The notes under the pieces are model-generated. The model did not search any database. It had not been told where the DNA came from and saw nothing but the letters and a program-made list of their open reading frames with translations. A DNA stretch of 37,298 nucleotides from Anaeromicrobium sp. (GTDB lineage: Bacteria > Bacillota > Clostridia > Peptostreptococcales > Thermotaleaceae). The DNA is taken from contig NZ_JAOART010000066.1 in NCBI RefSeq assembly GCF_025210435.1, positions 1 to 37,298 on the forward strand, given 5' to 3'. This document shows, piece after piece, positions 16,184-25,347 of this stretch. Positions within the stretch are counted from its first letter, which is position 1; each line of letters begins with the position of its first letter. Both the position numbers and the translations under genes were made by a program.

Positions 16184-19100
16184 ATGAATTATAAAACAAT
16201 TTGTAAAGTCTTTTTTATAGTGTTTCTTCTATTAAATATAATACCTATAATTTCATATGCTGAATGGGATGATGAAGCAATAGAGCGTTTTGGAGAAGGA
16301 ATATTAATAGAAGAAACAGGAGAAATAATATATCCACAATATAGATTTAAAGAACCAACTACAGGAAAACTATTAACGTGGTATCCTGTTCGTGTGACAG
16401 ATGGGAAAAAAGAAGCCTTAAAAATATTAGATTATACTATTTATGTTGAGGATGGACAATTAGCCCTAACCACGATAGATAATCAAGGCGACATTTATAA
16501 TATGGATGTGCTAAAAAAGCCTGAAAATTATAATAAAATGTTTGATATTTTTCAAAACTGTTGGAATCACACGGGGCAGAGCTACATCTCAAAGTTGGGA
16601 CGTAGATACCCCACTGTTTATGCAAAAGATGAAAGAATACCGAAGGATAATTGGGGAAAAACCAATTATAATGTAAAGGATACAACAGGTCAAAGAGATA
16701 CAAAACAAATAGATCCAGTGCCTAATAAAAACAAATTAATTTTCACTACTCCAGAAGGGCTAAAAGTCAATTTTAGAACGGCAATGACAAAAGATGGAGC
16801 TTATCAAGGTTTTTGTTTTTATACTAAGGATGTTGGATTTAAAGATTTTAAACCAAAGAGTAGCGTTGTGTTTAAACCGTGGGAAAAACATAGGTTTGGT
16901 ATAATGGAAGGTAAATTCAATAAGCTTTTTAATGAAGAATTTAGAAGAACAGGAAATATAGATGAAAAGTGGGTTAAATGGTATCAAATATTTTGCCAGC
17001 AAAATAAAGGTTTAGATGCAACGATGATATCAAAAGCAAAAATGCGAAGGTTAGAGCCTACAAAAGAAAATCAAGCTAGGATGTTTTATGAAGGATATTA
17101 TGCAGTTCATGATGTCACAACAAATCTTACTAATGGGGTGGCAATGGAAATTCATGGGAATTCAAGGTATTATGCTACCCTAACAACTTCTATAATAACT
17201 TCTCTTAAAAATCTACGTGTAGCTTCACCAGAAAATCCTATCGGACAATATAACAAAATAGACATTTTAGATGCTAAAACAAGAAGATTATTAAACCATG
17301 AAAAAGACATTTTAAATGCTGGACAGAAGATTTTAAAACGAACTTATGTGGGATTTGAAAATAGTGTAAATGCATCTACTTATAACAAGTCAATTCAAAT
17401 CAATTCTTTTGTTTTATACAATAATAATAAAGATTTTAGCCACACGGATGAGTTTTATCCATTGATTTCAAGTAAAAATTTCGGAAATGTAAGTTTAAAA
17501 TCAATTTCGGAGGGATTTACTTTTGGCAACGGTATGCATTTACAAAATGAAGAGAATGTAGCCATCTACGAAGAAGAGATTGTAGTTCCAGAATACACAA
17601 AAGGAGGAGAATTTTTAGAGCAAATCACATTTGGATCAGCACTACCATTTCAAACAAATTCATATACAAGTGAAGATATAGAGAAAAATGATAATCAAAA
17701 AACAGCCGATGATTTATCTACAATCATATTCAAAGTCAAACAGAAAAATGAAAATGATCTTATTATTTCTGATATGAAATTAACAGATAAAAAAGGGGAT
17801 ATAGTAGATAAAGTTATTAAAAACCAAGAATATATTTTACAGTGGAAGATAAAAAATATAGGACAAACTGATACAAAAACAGTGATAGACCATTCAATTT
17901 TTACAAATACCCTACAAGGGCAGTATTTTAGTGAATTAAGAGATGGGGGTATAGGAAATACAGTTAATAGCGATAATCCAAGAATCTTAAAAAAAGGAGA
18001 AGAAATCGAGTTTAAAACAAAGATACATATACCTGTAAATGTAACTGATAATATAATGAAAATTTCAGCATTTATTCCGAAAGCTTTTGATATAAGTGAC
18101 AATAAGTATATATATGAGGATGATGTAAAGACAATAAAATTCCCTATTATAAATCCAAGCGGTTCAAAAGAAAATTTAGCAGTTGTCGATATTAGATTAC
18201 TAGATTCACAGACACAAATACCTTATGAACAGCTAAATACAGATAATCTTTCTTATGATTTTGATTTAAATAAATCTTATGATATAGAGGTGTTGGTTGA
18301 GAAGAAATATGGAACAGCCGTCATCATTCAGCCTAAATTGGATTTATATATAAGAGATAGTCAACAAGCTGTTGAAGAGATACAATTAACAAGTAAAAAT
18401 ACATTATCAAAATCAGGGGATACAGCAGTATTCCGATTAAAAGGATACAGAACAGATGGAAATACGATAGATATTTTATCTCAAATACCTAATATGTATA
18501 GAGAACAAGGATTAAATGATATCCAATCAGATGATACAATGACTAAAATATGGAAAAAAGAAATCAATTTCACTGCTACAAATCTTAAGTTGAATCCGAA
18601 CCATTTGAGTATCGGAAAAAGAGAACGACTTCCAAAAGAAAATATAGGTTTTACGGTTAATCTAGGGTCAAGCATGACATCTAAGAAAAGTATAGATAAT
18701 GTTTTATTTGTAATATTAGATAAGAACAATAACGTAGTGTATGAAGATAAAAATATAGATTTTAGTGGAAATCTTATAAAATACCAAGGGACTATTAAGA
18801 ATTATAATTTAAAAGAAGGAAATAATCCATTTATGGCAGTTATTAATCACAATAAGGCAATTCAGGAATATGATGGCTCAAAAGATCCATATGATGATAA
18901 TACTTCTACTTCTAATGTTTTAGTTAAAAGAGATAAAGAAAATAAAGAAAAAGAAATGTTAAAGTGTAGTTCTTACAACCTACAGAATAATTGGAGTCAA
19001 ACGTTCCAAATGCATAGAAAAACTGGTTCTATGAAATCAAAGACAGTTTGTAGTAAGAAAAAAGGTTGTAGAACAGTAACCTATTGTCTAAATGTAAAAC

Positions 19101-19711
19101 ATAAGTATTGGAAAGAGACTAGAAGCTATTATGAAAGATTCAGAGTAGAGAAGGTTATGTTCCGTTCACTTAGCACCATAGAAAAATATGGTGGTGATGG
19201 ATGGGTCAACATCTTAGGTAATAACAATGGACAAGTAAGAGCTGGTCAATGGTATGAGGTCTACTTAGTTACACATTACGAAACAAATCGTCCTAGTATG
19301 CCTGATAGATGGAGAAGGAACAAGTGTAATTATCAAACAAGAAGTCCTGGTCTTTCAAGTTTACCAAACAGCCTTGAGTATATTAGTCTTAAAATTAGTG
19401 GTTATGGAGAAACAGAATATTACTCAAGATTATACCATTACAAAAGTGAAAATTCTTGGTATAATCACAAAAGATATTATCGTCCAGAGTTAAGAAGTGG
19501 AACTGATATCATGAATGAAACGTCTACCCGTAGATACATTCCTAAAACGGGGAAAGATGGAACAATTTTACTGAATGTAGTTACCAAAGAATTTAGAGGA
19601 TATGAATATGATGAGAAGCATCCAAGAAAACTTCTTCAAGATTGTAAGAATATTAAGATTTATGTAAATGATCCTTTAAATGTGAAAAGCCAAGTGATTG
19701 GAAATAATTAA
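16184..19711 (+). CDS. Large secreted/surface protein, 1175 aa
   Basis: SD AAAGGAGG precedes ATG 16184. A signal peptide (about 1-26, cut near SYA-EW) leads a long extracellular protein without a C-terminal membrane span or LPxTG anchor. Residues about 500-950 resemble serial beta-sandwich (CARDB-like) modules: phrases such as WKIKNIGQTDTKTVIDHS and IRLLDSQTQIPYEQL recur at domain spacing. The last 240 residues are Tyr/Arg-rich with a cysteine cluster (VCSKKKGCRTVTYC, later NKCNY and QDCKN) that could form disulfides. Its neighbours are three exported proteins. An adhesin or surface component of a transfer apparatus is plausible; no specific family recognised. Confidence 0.7.
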   Translation: MNYKTICKVFFIVFLLLNIIPIISYAEWDDEAIERFGEGILIEETGEIIYPQYRFKEPTTGKLLTWYPVRVTDGKKEALKILDYTIYVEDGQLALTTIDNQGDIYNMDVLKKPENYNKMFDIFQNCWNHTGQSYISKLGRRYPTVYAKDERIPKDNWGKTNYNVKDTTGQRDTKQIDPVPNKNKLIFTTPEGLKVNFRTAMTKDGAYQGFCFYTKDVGFKDFKPKSSVVFKPWEKHRFGIMEGKFNKLFNEEFRRTGNIDEKWVKWYQIFCQQNKGLDATMISKAKMRRLEPTKENQARMFYEGYYAVHDVTTNLTNGVAMEIHGNSRYYATLTTSIITSLKNLRVASPENPIGQYNKIDILDAKTRRLLNHEKDILNAGQKILKRTYVGFENSVNASTYNKSIQINSFVLYNNNKDFSHTDEFYPLISSKNFGNVSLKSISEGFTFGNGMHLQNEENVAIYEEEIVVPEYTKGGEFLEQITFGSALPFQTNSYTSEDIEKNDNQKTADDLSTIIFKVKQKNENDLIISDMKLTDKKGDIVDKVIKNQEYILQWKIKNIGQTDTKTVIDHSIFTNTLQGQYFSELRDGGIGNTVNSDNPRILKKGEEIEFKTKIHIPVNVTDNIMKISAFIPKAFDISDNKYIYEDDVKTIKFPIINPSGSKENLAVVDIRLLDSQTQIPYEQLNTDNLSYDFDLNKSYDIEVLVEKKYGTAVIIQPKLDLYIRDSQQAVEEIQLTSKNTLSKSGDTAVFRLKGYRTDGNTIDILSQIPNMYREQGLNDIQSDDTMTKIWKKEINFTATNLKLNPNHLSIGKRERLPKENIGFTVNLGSSMTSKKSIDNVLFVILDKNNNVVYEDKNIDFSGNLIKYQGTIKNYNLKEGNNPFMAVINHNKAIQEYDGSKDPYDDNTSTSNVLVKRDKENKEKEMLKCSSYNLQNNWSQTFQMHRKTGSMKSKTVCSKKKGCRTVTYCLNVKHKYWKETRSYYERFRVEKVMFRSLSTIEKYGGDGWVNILGNNNGQVRAGQWYEVYLVTHYETNRPSMPDRWRRNKCNYQTRSPGLSSLPNSLEYISLKISGYGETEYYSRLYHYKSENSWYNHKRYYRPELRSGTDIMNETSTRRYIPKTGKDGTILLNVVTKEFRGYEYDEKHPRKLLQDCKNIKIYVNDPLNVKSQVIGNN

Positions 19712-19712
19712 T

Positions 19713-19742
19713 AAAAAGTCCTTGAAATATAGGGCTTTTTCT
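19713..19742 (+). terminator. Terminator after the large surface protein gene
   Basis: AAAAAGTCC and GGGCTTTTT pair (one G-T) across about 9 bases, then T-rich. Confidence 0.8.
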
Positions 19743-19802
19743 ATTGAAAACAAATAAATATAGCAGTAATATGTAAGTAAGCATTAAAAAAGAGGTGAGT
19801 CA

Positions 19803-20837
19803 ATGGAAGATATTTCGTTAATTAAGAGCATTATTCTAGAAACTTTTGGTGAGAATTTTAAATCAAAATTTCAGAAAAGTTTTATTATGGATTATGACAA
19901 TTTTATTAATCAAATAATTTTTGAGTTATATTATGATGACTATACAGAAAATTGTGGAAGTATTAATCTAGCTGATTTTCATAAAAAAGAAAATTTAAAT
20001 GATAATAATATAAAAACCATAGAATGTATAGAAGACCCTGAATATAAACAACTTAAAAGGAGTTACAAAAAATATAGAACGCATAATGATAATAATGCTA
20101 AAACTATTTATGAAAAATCAAGTGAAACCAGTTTGAATGGATATGAAAAGGAGCACAATATTCAATATCAAGAACTAACAACTCCACAAGAAAGAGCAAA
20201 AGGACATAAATTAAGAGTGTATCAAATATTTCAGCAAAAAAATCTAATGAAATATAAAATTTTTAAACAGATAGAAAATGGTAGAATAGCATCTAGTAAA
20301 AAACTTAAGGACCCAGAGTTAATTGACATGTTAGTTGAATTTGAGAATATTTATGAAGAAATTAATAAGAAATTCAATACTAATTTCGAAAAATGTATAC
20401 AATATTATCAATTAGAAAATATGTGTGGGATAGAGATTAAGCATCTTATAGCAAAGGCCTTGAAGATGAGTAATAAAAAACTAAAAGAAAAAGAAATAGA
20501 TAAGAGGATTTTTAAATCACTTATGGCAGTAAGTTACATGGGCGAGGATTATCAAAATAGATTTGTAATTGGAAATCAAGAATATGTTAATAAATATATT
20601 GAAGGAAATTATAAAGACTTTGAAGAAATGCCGATGGAAATTCTTGAACTATGTAGATTGAAATTGATAGCTAAGAAAATTATTAAGGACAAGTTAAGTA
20701 AAAAAGGTTTTGTTTATAACTATATTAAAGAAGAAGATTTTTTTGAAAAATTTCTTGGTTCAGGACAACATATACATAATAAGGAATGGGAGAAAATAAA
20801 ATTAAAAGATTTTAGAGATTTTTATATAGGTAATTAA
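19803..20837 (+). CDS. Hypothetical protein, 344 aa
   Basis: SD GAGGTGA precedes ATG 19803. The protein is soluble, charged and largely helical, with a Lys-rich middle and no membrane segment, signal peptide or motif I can name. A low-complexity, hydrophilic part (about 60-125) separates an N-terminal acidic region from a helical C-terminal half. It opens the accessory island, after the terminator of the surface protein operon and before a hairpin at 20864. Function unknown. Confidence 0.6.
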   Translation: MEDISLIKSIILETFGENFKSKFQKSFIMDYDNFINQIIFELYYDDYTENCGSINLADFHKKENLNDNNIKTIECIEDPEYKQLKRSYKKYRTHNDNNAKTIYEKSSETSLNGYEKEHNIQYQELTTPQERAKGHKLRVYQIFQQKNLMKYKIFKQIENGRIASSKKLKDPELIDMLVEFENIYEEINKKFNTNFEKCIQYYQLENMCGIEIKHLIAKALKMSNKKLKEKEIDKRIFKSLMAVSYMGEDYQNRFVIGNQEYVNKYIEGNYKDFEEMPMEILELCRLKLIAKKIIKDKLSKKGFVYNYIKEEDFFEKFLGSGQHIHNKEWEKIKLKDFRDFYIGN

Positions 20838-20863
20838 AAAATATCCCGATTAGCGACCTCAGA

Positions 20864-20907
20864 AATAATTAGATTTTCTTTTATAATTAAAGAAAAAATT
20901 AATTATT
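20864..20907 (+). terminator. Long AT-rich hairpin just before an SD
   Basis: Arms 20864-20881 and 20889-20907 give two 8-bp blocks plus a G-U pair, broken by a small internal loop, around a 7-base loop. It ends only 2 bases before SD AAGGAGG (20910-20916). It may terminate the upstream gene, or limit access to the SD of the downstream one. Confidence 0.5.
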
Positions 20908-20924
20908 TTAAGGAGGACATAACA

Positions 20925-21215
20925 ATGCTAAATTTAAATTTTCAAAAGGAAACTTCAAAAGCTTTATTTTATGAAATAGGAGAGTATAGGATTAGGATTC
21001 CAAAGCAAGATTATTATGTTATACGAAATAGTAGTAATGAAAAATATGCTAGTTGGGATGATGAACAAGATTTTTTACCAGCATGTGATGTGAAAATAGA
21101 AAATATAAAAACAAAAGATTGTAGCATACATCGATGCTATCAACCTTTTGGTATTTTATTAGAAGATTTAAGAAGAGATTATAATAGTGATAAAAGCCAA
21201 TTTAGATGGAAGTAA
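20925..21215 (+). CDS. Small hypothetical protein, 96 aa
   Basis: A textbook SD (AAGGAGG) lies 8 bases before ATG 20925. The predicted fold is mixed alpha-beta, with a tryptophan/acidic patch (SWDDEQDF) and two cysteines (CD at about 54, RC at about 71). No family recognised. A terminator follows at 21228, so it is probably monocistronic. Confidence 0.55.
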   Translation: MLNLNFQKETSKALFYEIGEYRIRIPKQDYYVIRNSSNEKYASWDDEQDFLPACDVKIENIKTKDCSIHRCYQPFGILLEDLRRDYNSDKSQFRWK

Positions 21216-21227
21216 TATATTTTGAAA

Positions 21228-21252
21228 GAAGCCTCTTCATAGAGGCTTTTTC
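21228..21252 (+). terminator. Terminator after the 96-aa gene
   Basis: AAGCCTCT and AGAGGCTT pair around TCAT and run into TTTTTC. Confidence 0.9.
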
Positions 21253-21357
21253 ACTTGCTTACAAATATTTCATTAAAATTCTGCTGAACTATTGTAATAT
21301 GAATAAAAAAATGTCAGTATTAAGTAAAATGAATTTACAGCAAAGGAAGTGGAAAGA

Positions 21358-21774
21358 ATGATACATTTATTAAAAAAGACAAATAAAACACTTAACGATT
21401 ATATAGAAAATAAAAAACTGAAAAAGGAATTAAATTATCTTGAGAAAATAGGTATGCCAACGCTGGTTAATGAAATATTTAAGGGGATTATAAAAAAGAA
21501 GATTAAGATGGAGGAAGTTACCAAGGAATTAGGGACTGAAAAAGAATATGGATATGTGAGATTTTTAACCAATAAAGGTAATCAAGGAAGGTTATTTTAC
21601 TTGTATTCTGATTTTGATAGACAAGAGGATGTGGACTATATGATCGAAGGTTATTGTATATCAAAAGACAATAAAATAATCTTTAATTGTTTCGAGATAG
21701 AACATGGCGTAGGGAATATTGATAAGAATGTAGTATTTGAATTTGATCATAATGAAGATGGGCAGGCTTGCTAA
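21358..21774 (+). CDS. Hypothetical protein, 138 aa
   Basis: Two starts are possible: GTG 21349, or ATG 21358, which sits about 8 bases after AAGGAAG and is preferred. The N-terminal third is a basic helix rich in Lys. The rest looks mixed alpha-beta with YGYVRFLT and acidic turns. No family recognised. A decayed copy of its last codons plus the following terminator occurs at 29651-29730, so a paralogue once existed in this replicon. Confidence 0.55.
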   Translation: MIHLLKKTNKTLNDYIENKKLKKELNYLEKIGMPTLVNEIFKGIIKKKIKMEEVTKELGTEKEYGYVRFLTNKGNQGRLFYLYSDFDRQEDVDYMIEGYCISKDNKIIFNCFEIEHGVGNIDKNVVFEFDHNEDGQAC

Positions 21775-21788
21775 TAAATAGTCAATCA

Positions 21789-21829
21789 ATAAAACCTCAA
21801 CTACTTATAAGGGGATGGGGTTTTATTAA
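21789..21829 (+). terminator. Terminator after the 138-aa gene
   Basis: AATAAAACC and GGTTTTATT are perfect 9-base arms with a 22-base loop. A decayed version is recognisable near 29690-29730. Confidence 0.7.
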
Positions 21830-21854
21830 ATATCCATTATAGATATGCCGACAT

Positions 21855-21886
21855 ATTTGGTAACATTTGGTAACATTTGTTATAAT
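21855..21886 (+). promoter_or_regulatory. Promoter with 10-bp tandem repeats
   Basis: ATTTGGTAAC occurs at 21855-21864 and 21865-21874 and begins a third time at 21875. The partial third copy runs into TGTTATAAT, an extended -10 box (TATAAT at 21881-21886). TTGGTA in the first repeat can serve as a weak -35. Helically phased 10-bp repeats over a promoter suggest a regulator binding site. Confidence 0.5.
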
Positions 21887-21921
21887 GAAAGTAATAATCT
21901 AACAGAGAAAGGATGTATAAA

Positions 21922-22719
21922 ATGCCTTTTAAAATTAACGGATATTTAGGAAAACAAGTAGAAGGGATCTTAGAGGATAATTATACAAACCATAAACAAG
22001 TTTTTAAGACATGTGAGGAGATAAATAGATATGCACAGCAATTAAAATCTAAATTTAATATTAATTCATTAGATAGGCAAGGTGTTTTTTCAACTATATT
22101 ATATTTAAAAATACACAATGCTTTTCAGGGAGCAGTAATTATGTATAAGCATGGATTGAACAGTGAAGCAAAAGTAATTACAAGAACTGGTTTAGAATTT
22201 TTATTTATATTAAAAGCAATAGTAAAAGATGAAAAAAACTGTGATAAATTGTTTGAGGCAGATGATAAAAATAGAGAATTACTCTTAAAGAATATTAATT
22301 ATGATAAAAATAATATTTTCTCTGAACTAGCAAATAAAGTAGATTTAAGAGATTATTATAAATTAAAAAGTAAGAACAAAGATAACAATGTAAAGAAACT
22401 AAAGATCAAACAGTGGGCCGAGCTATCAGATTCATTGATTGATTATAATTATGCTTATTACTATTTATGTGGTGAAGTCCATGTAGATCTAAGAAGCTTT
22501 GAAAAGTATGTTGAAACTGATGAAGAAGGTCAGATAACGCAATTTAATCCTTTACCAAGCACAAAGGATATAAACTTGATTATGTTTACAGCTTCACATT
22601 GCATGTTAGGAGCAATTGAAGCGATGAGCAGATTAAAAAAGTTTGATAATGAACATGAAATAAAAGAAATTTCTGATCTAGTTTTATCCATTAAAGATAT
22701 GGATATTGAAATAGAATAA
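21922..22719 (+). CDS. DUF5677-like helical protein, 265 aa
   Basis: ATG 21913 abuts the SD (GAAAGG), so the start is ATG 21922, about 9 bases after it. The protein is all helical with the phrase AVIMYKHGLNSEAKVITRTGLEFLF around residues 73-97. A run of aromatics follows in the C-terminal half (YNYAYYYLCGEVH). The pattern (a helix with repeated small residues, then R-x3-E, and a conserved His near the end) is what I know as DUF5677, a family of unknown biochemical role often found beside defence genes. A 10-bp-repeat promoter lies directly upstream. The zinc-ribbon gene starts 21 bases after its stop, so they may be co-transcribed. Confidence 0.55.
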   Translation: MPFKINGYLGKQVEGILEDNYTNHKQVFKTCEEINRYAQQLKSKFNINSLDRQGVFSTILYLKIHNAFQGAVIMYKHGLNSEAKVITRTGLEFLFILKAIVKDEKNCDKLFEADDKNRELLLKNINYDKNNIFSELANKVDLRDYYKLKSKNKDNNVKKLKIKQWAELSDSLIDYNYAYYYLCGEVHVDLRSFEKYVETDEEGQITQFNPLPSTKDINLIMFTASHCMLGAIEAMSRLKKFDNEHEIKEISDLVLSIKDMDIEIE

Positions 22720-22740
22720 TAAAAGTGGGAGGAGATATAG

Positions 22741-23202
22741 GTGTCATACAAAACATTTGAAATTAGTATTCCTGCTGACGAAGATGGATATGTAAAATTT
22801 CAATGCCCATATTGTAATCAAAAGTTCAAATTAAATGCCAGTGAAATTGAGGAATCAGATGTAGTTGATTTATACTGCCCTGTTTGTGGATTAGCAAACG
22901 AAGTAAGCAATTTTTATAGTGATGAAGTAATGGAAAAAGCTATGAGTATTGCTGAAAATGAAGCTATGAATATGATATTTGATATGTTCAAAGATTTTGA
23001 AAGGAGCACAAGAAGCAACAAAAATTTTAATGTGAAAGCAGGAAAAAAGCCAGATGTTCCTATCAAGGAAATTTATGAAAACATTGATGAATTAATAGAG
23101 GTCAAACTAAACTGTTGTGATAAACATATTAAAGTTAGTGAACTAGATAGATTATTAGGGGTATATTGTTCATACTGTGGGGTGAAAGATTATGAAGAGT
23201 AA
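22741..23202 (+). CDS. Zinc-ribbon protein coupled to the TIR gene, 153 aa
   Basis: GTG start at 22741 after SD GGGAGGAG. Two zinc-binding sets are visible: CPYC (22-25) with CPVC (46-49), and a second set, CC near 124 with CSYC near 143-146. The middle is helical and Met-rich. The last codons overlap the next gene by 11 bases, a strong sign of translational coupling and of a working partnership with the TIR protein at 23192. It could be a sensor or adaptor, but this is inferred from position. Confidence 0.7.
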   Translation: MSYKTFEISIPADEDGYVKFQCPYCNQKFKLNASEIEESDVVDLYCPVCGLANEVSNFYSDEVMEKAMSIAENEAMNMIFDMFKDFERSTRSNKNFNVKAGKKPDVPIKEIYENIDELIEVKLNCCDKHIKVSELDRLLGVYCSYCGVKDYEE

Positions 23203-24298
23203 AAGCGAATTGAAAAAGATAGCTAGAGAATTTAGAATGTATGGCTCAAGACTATTATCTACAAAATATGGCAATGGTCTGGGTGACTTAAGCAGGTTCT
23301 TAAATTTTATAGAATCTAATGATGTGATATATAAATTTATTCAAGAAAATAATAAAGAAAGCTACGATATAGAAGAAATTTGTAGAAACAGAGGTTGGAG
23401 AAATAAATATCCTCTGCCAATAGAAAAAAACAAAGAAATAGCCTTTATATATCAGTTATTAAAGTATGGATAAGCTAATTTTGGTGACTATATACCATTT
23501 ACTCATGGGTATGGTTCAGGTAACAAATTTCAAGATCATATGGATGCATTTAACAATGAAGTTACTAAACATCTAATTGATTATATAAGAGAGTATTTAG
23601 AAGATGTAATTATAGATATGGAAGAAAATGAAGAAGAGCAAATTGATTCAAGTAAGGTATTTATCTCTTATTCATGGACTAATAAAGACATTGCTGATAT
23701 GATAGATGAAGATTTTAAAGGATTAGGGATTGACTTAACCAGAGATGAAAGAGATCTAAAATATAAAGATAGTATCAAACAATTTATGCAACAAGTAGGG
23801 AAACATGACTATGTTATTATGATTATTAGTGACAGTTACTTAAAGTCAGAGAATTGTATGTATGAAGTAATGGAGGTCATGAGAAATCGAGAATATAAGA
23901 ATAAGATACTTATGATTATATTAAAGGATGAAGATAAAAGATATTTTAAAGATTATGAAGAAAGAATTAAAAATGACCAAGAGTTTAGTAACTTAGCTAT
24001 AGGAGCTGACATTTATTCTACAACAGGTAGAATAAGCTATATTGAATACTGGGAAAGAAAAGAAGAAGAACTAGAAAGCTCTATTGCTAGAATTAAAACT
24101 GAGATTAATAAAATTCAGCCATTAAATGAGTTGAAACGGATAAACAACATTACTAGAGATATTGGAGACTTTTTAACTGAATTAAGTGATTGGATGAGTA
24201 TACCGTTAAAAGAGTTGAAAGAATCTGATTATAAGCCTTTGTTAGATGATATGAACATTTCTGAAGAGAAAATGGTGGTGAATAACACTGGTTTATAA
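23192..24298 (+). pseudogene. TIR-domain protein gene interrupted by a single in-frame TAA
   Basis: ATG 23192 opens a frame that stops at TAA 23471-23473 after 93 codons. The same frame continues without any stop from 23474 to 24298. The product would be 367 residues plus the interrupted codon. The joined text (KYG, stop, ANFGDYIPFTHGYG, then FQDHMDAFNNEV) reads as one helical N-terminal domain, then a TIR domain at about 155-270 (VFISYSWTNKDIADM, VIMIISDSYLKSENC). Glu near position 225 (in MYEV) is at the catalytic place of TIR NAD-cleaving enzymes. ATG 23540 could restart translation of the TIR part, but no SD precedes it. A gene coding for a cell-suicide type effector may be inactivated, read through, or mis-sequenced. 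Confidence 0.75.
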
Positions 24299-24556
24299 CA
24301 ATAAAATGCCACAAAACATACAACACTTATTGATGGAAATAGGAGAAAATCTGCTTTATTTATACTATTTCTATTAACTAAACTATATCCAAATTGTAAG
24401 GTGTTTCAGAATTTAAGTGGTGTAGGGTATGATATTCTTTTTATTAACGGAAAGCAAGAAGTTAAAATAGAAGTTAAAACGAGATAAAGATTATATATGA
24501 TTTCTAATGAAAATAAAAGAAAATAGCTAAATTTACTGTAACAAAAAATAAATTAT
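24298..24556 (+). pseudogene. Decayed copy of the PD-(D/E)XK-like gene at 34552
   Basis: The sequence aligns base by base with the first half of the intact gene at 34552-35016; blocks such as ATACAACA, GATGGAAATAGG and GGATATGATATT-like stretches correspond. A one-base deletion in the GAAAATCTG region shifts the frame, and CAA has become TAA in the ACGAGATAAAGA stretch. The right half is missing. It begins directly after the TIR stop codon, with no start signals of its own. Confidence 0.8.
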
Positions 24557-24560
24557 TAAG

Positions 24561-24588
24561 AGACACTAATAAAATTTAGTGTCTTTTT
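24561..24588 (+). terminator. Terminator after the TIR region
   Basis: AGACACTAA and TTAGTGTCT pair around a 6-base loop with five following T. Confidence 0.9.
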
Positions 24589-24660
24589 GTTATAATCATT
24601 TGGAAATTGGCATAATTTGGAGGTATAATATAGATATTAACCTGAAGAGGAGGAGCATTA

Positions 24661-25347
24661 GTGTATTGTCATAGCTGTGGTGAGAAAATAGTTGATGAAG
24701 GGTATAAATTTTGCCCAAAGTGTGGGGCAAACTTGGTTAAAGGTATTTCTAAAAGTCAATCTATTAACACTGGTAATAATAGTGTTAATATTGGAGGAAA
24801 TGGGGATAACCATCAGTATCACATTGATAATATAAATTATAATGTAGATAATCAACAGAACTATATTAAATATAATATGGATAAGATTAAAAAAATACCG
24901 TTAGATATTAAAAAAGCATCTATGTTTAGTGGATTTGTAGGACTAATAGGTTTTATTGGAAGCATAGCATCTGTTGTAAGCTTATTTAAAGACTTTACAG
25001 CATTAAGAAGTAATTCATGGATACCATATGTGACCTCATTGTCTATGTTATTAGGATTTGGATCGCTATATATATTAGGAACTCTTAAAAAACAAGGGTT
25101 TAAGGGAGTAAACACTTTTTTAGGTGATTTTTTATTTTTACTGGATAAAGAAGGAAAAGTTTCTTTAATTAAAGCGTATTCAGATTGTCCTGAATGTGAT
25201 GGGAAAATTAATGTAATAAAACTAAAAAATAGTGAAAGGTATATTGGTGTTTGTAACAAAAATTCTGAACACGCTTTTAGTTTCGATTACACAAATTTTA
25301 CAGGGAAACCAGTTGCTATACAGGAATTTGAATTTAAAATTTCTTGA
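24661..25347 (+). CDS. Zinc-ribbon membrane protein, 228 aa, likely frameshifted near its end
   Basis: GTG start 24661 after SD GAGGAGGAGC. An N-terminal zinc ribbon (Cys 3, 6, 18, 21) is followed by an Asn/Gly-rich linker (30-70), two membrane spans (about 88-109 and 120-141), and a C-terminal metal site (Cys 176, 179, 198, His 204). After the four-A run at 25336-25339 the present frame ends within three codons. Dropping one A lets it continue 41 residues (FLENEEIIFKLGM and on) to TAG 25460-25462, which looks like the native end. Membrane-tethered zinc-ribbon proteins with such linkers occur among bacterial conflict genes; the exact role is unknown. Confidence 0.7.
   Translation: MYCHSCGEKIVDEGYKFCPKCGANLVKGISKSQSINTGNNSVNIGGNGDNHQYHIDNINYNVDNQQNYIKYNMDKIKKIPLDIKKASMFSGFVGLIGFIGSIASVVSLFKDFTALRSNSWIPYVTSLSMLLGFGSLYILGTLKKQGFKGVNTFLGDFLFLLDKEGKVSLIKAYSDCPECDGKINVIKLKNSERYIGVCNKNSEHAFSFDYTNFTGKPVAIQEFEFKIS

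Noticed and set aside
23540-24298. TIR part as an independent gene starting at ATG 23540
   Set aside because: No SD before it, and the frame before the ATG continues as sensible protein back to the TAA. I treat it as the second half of one gene.
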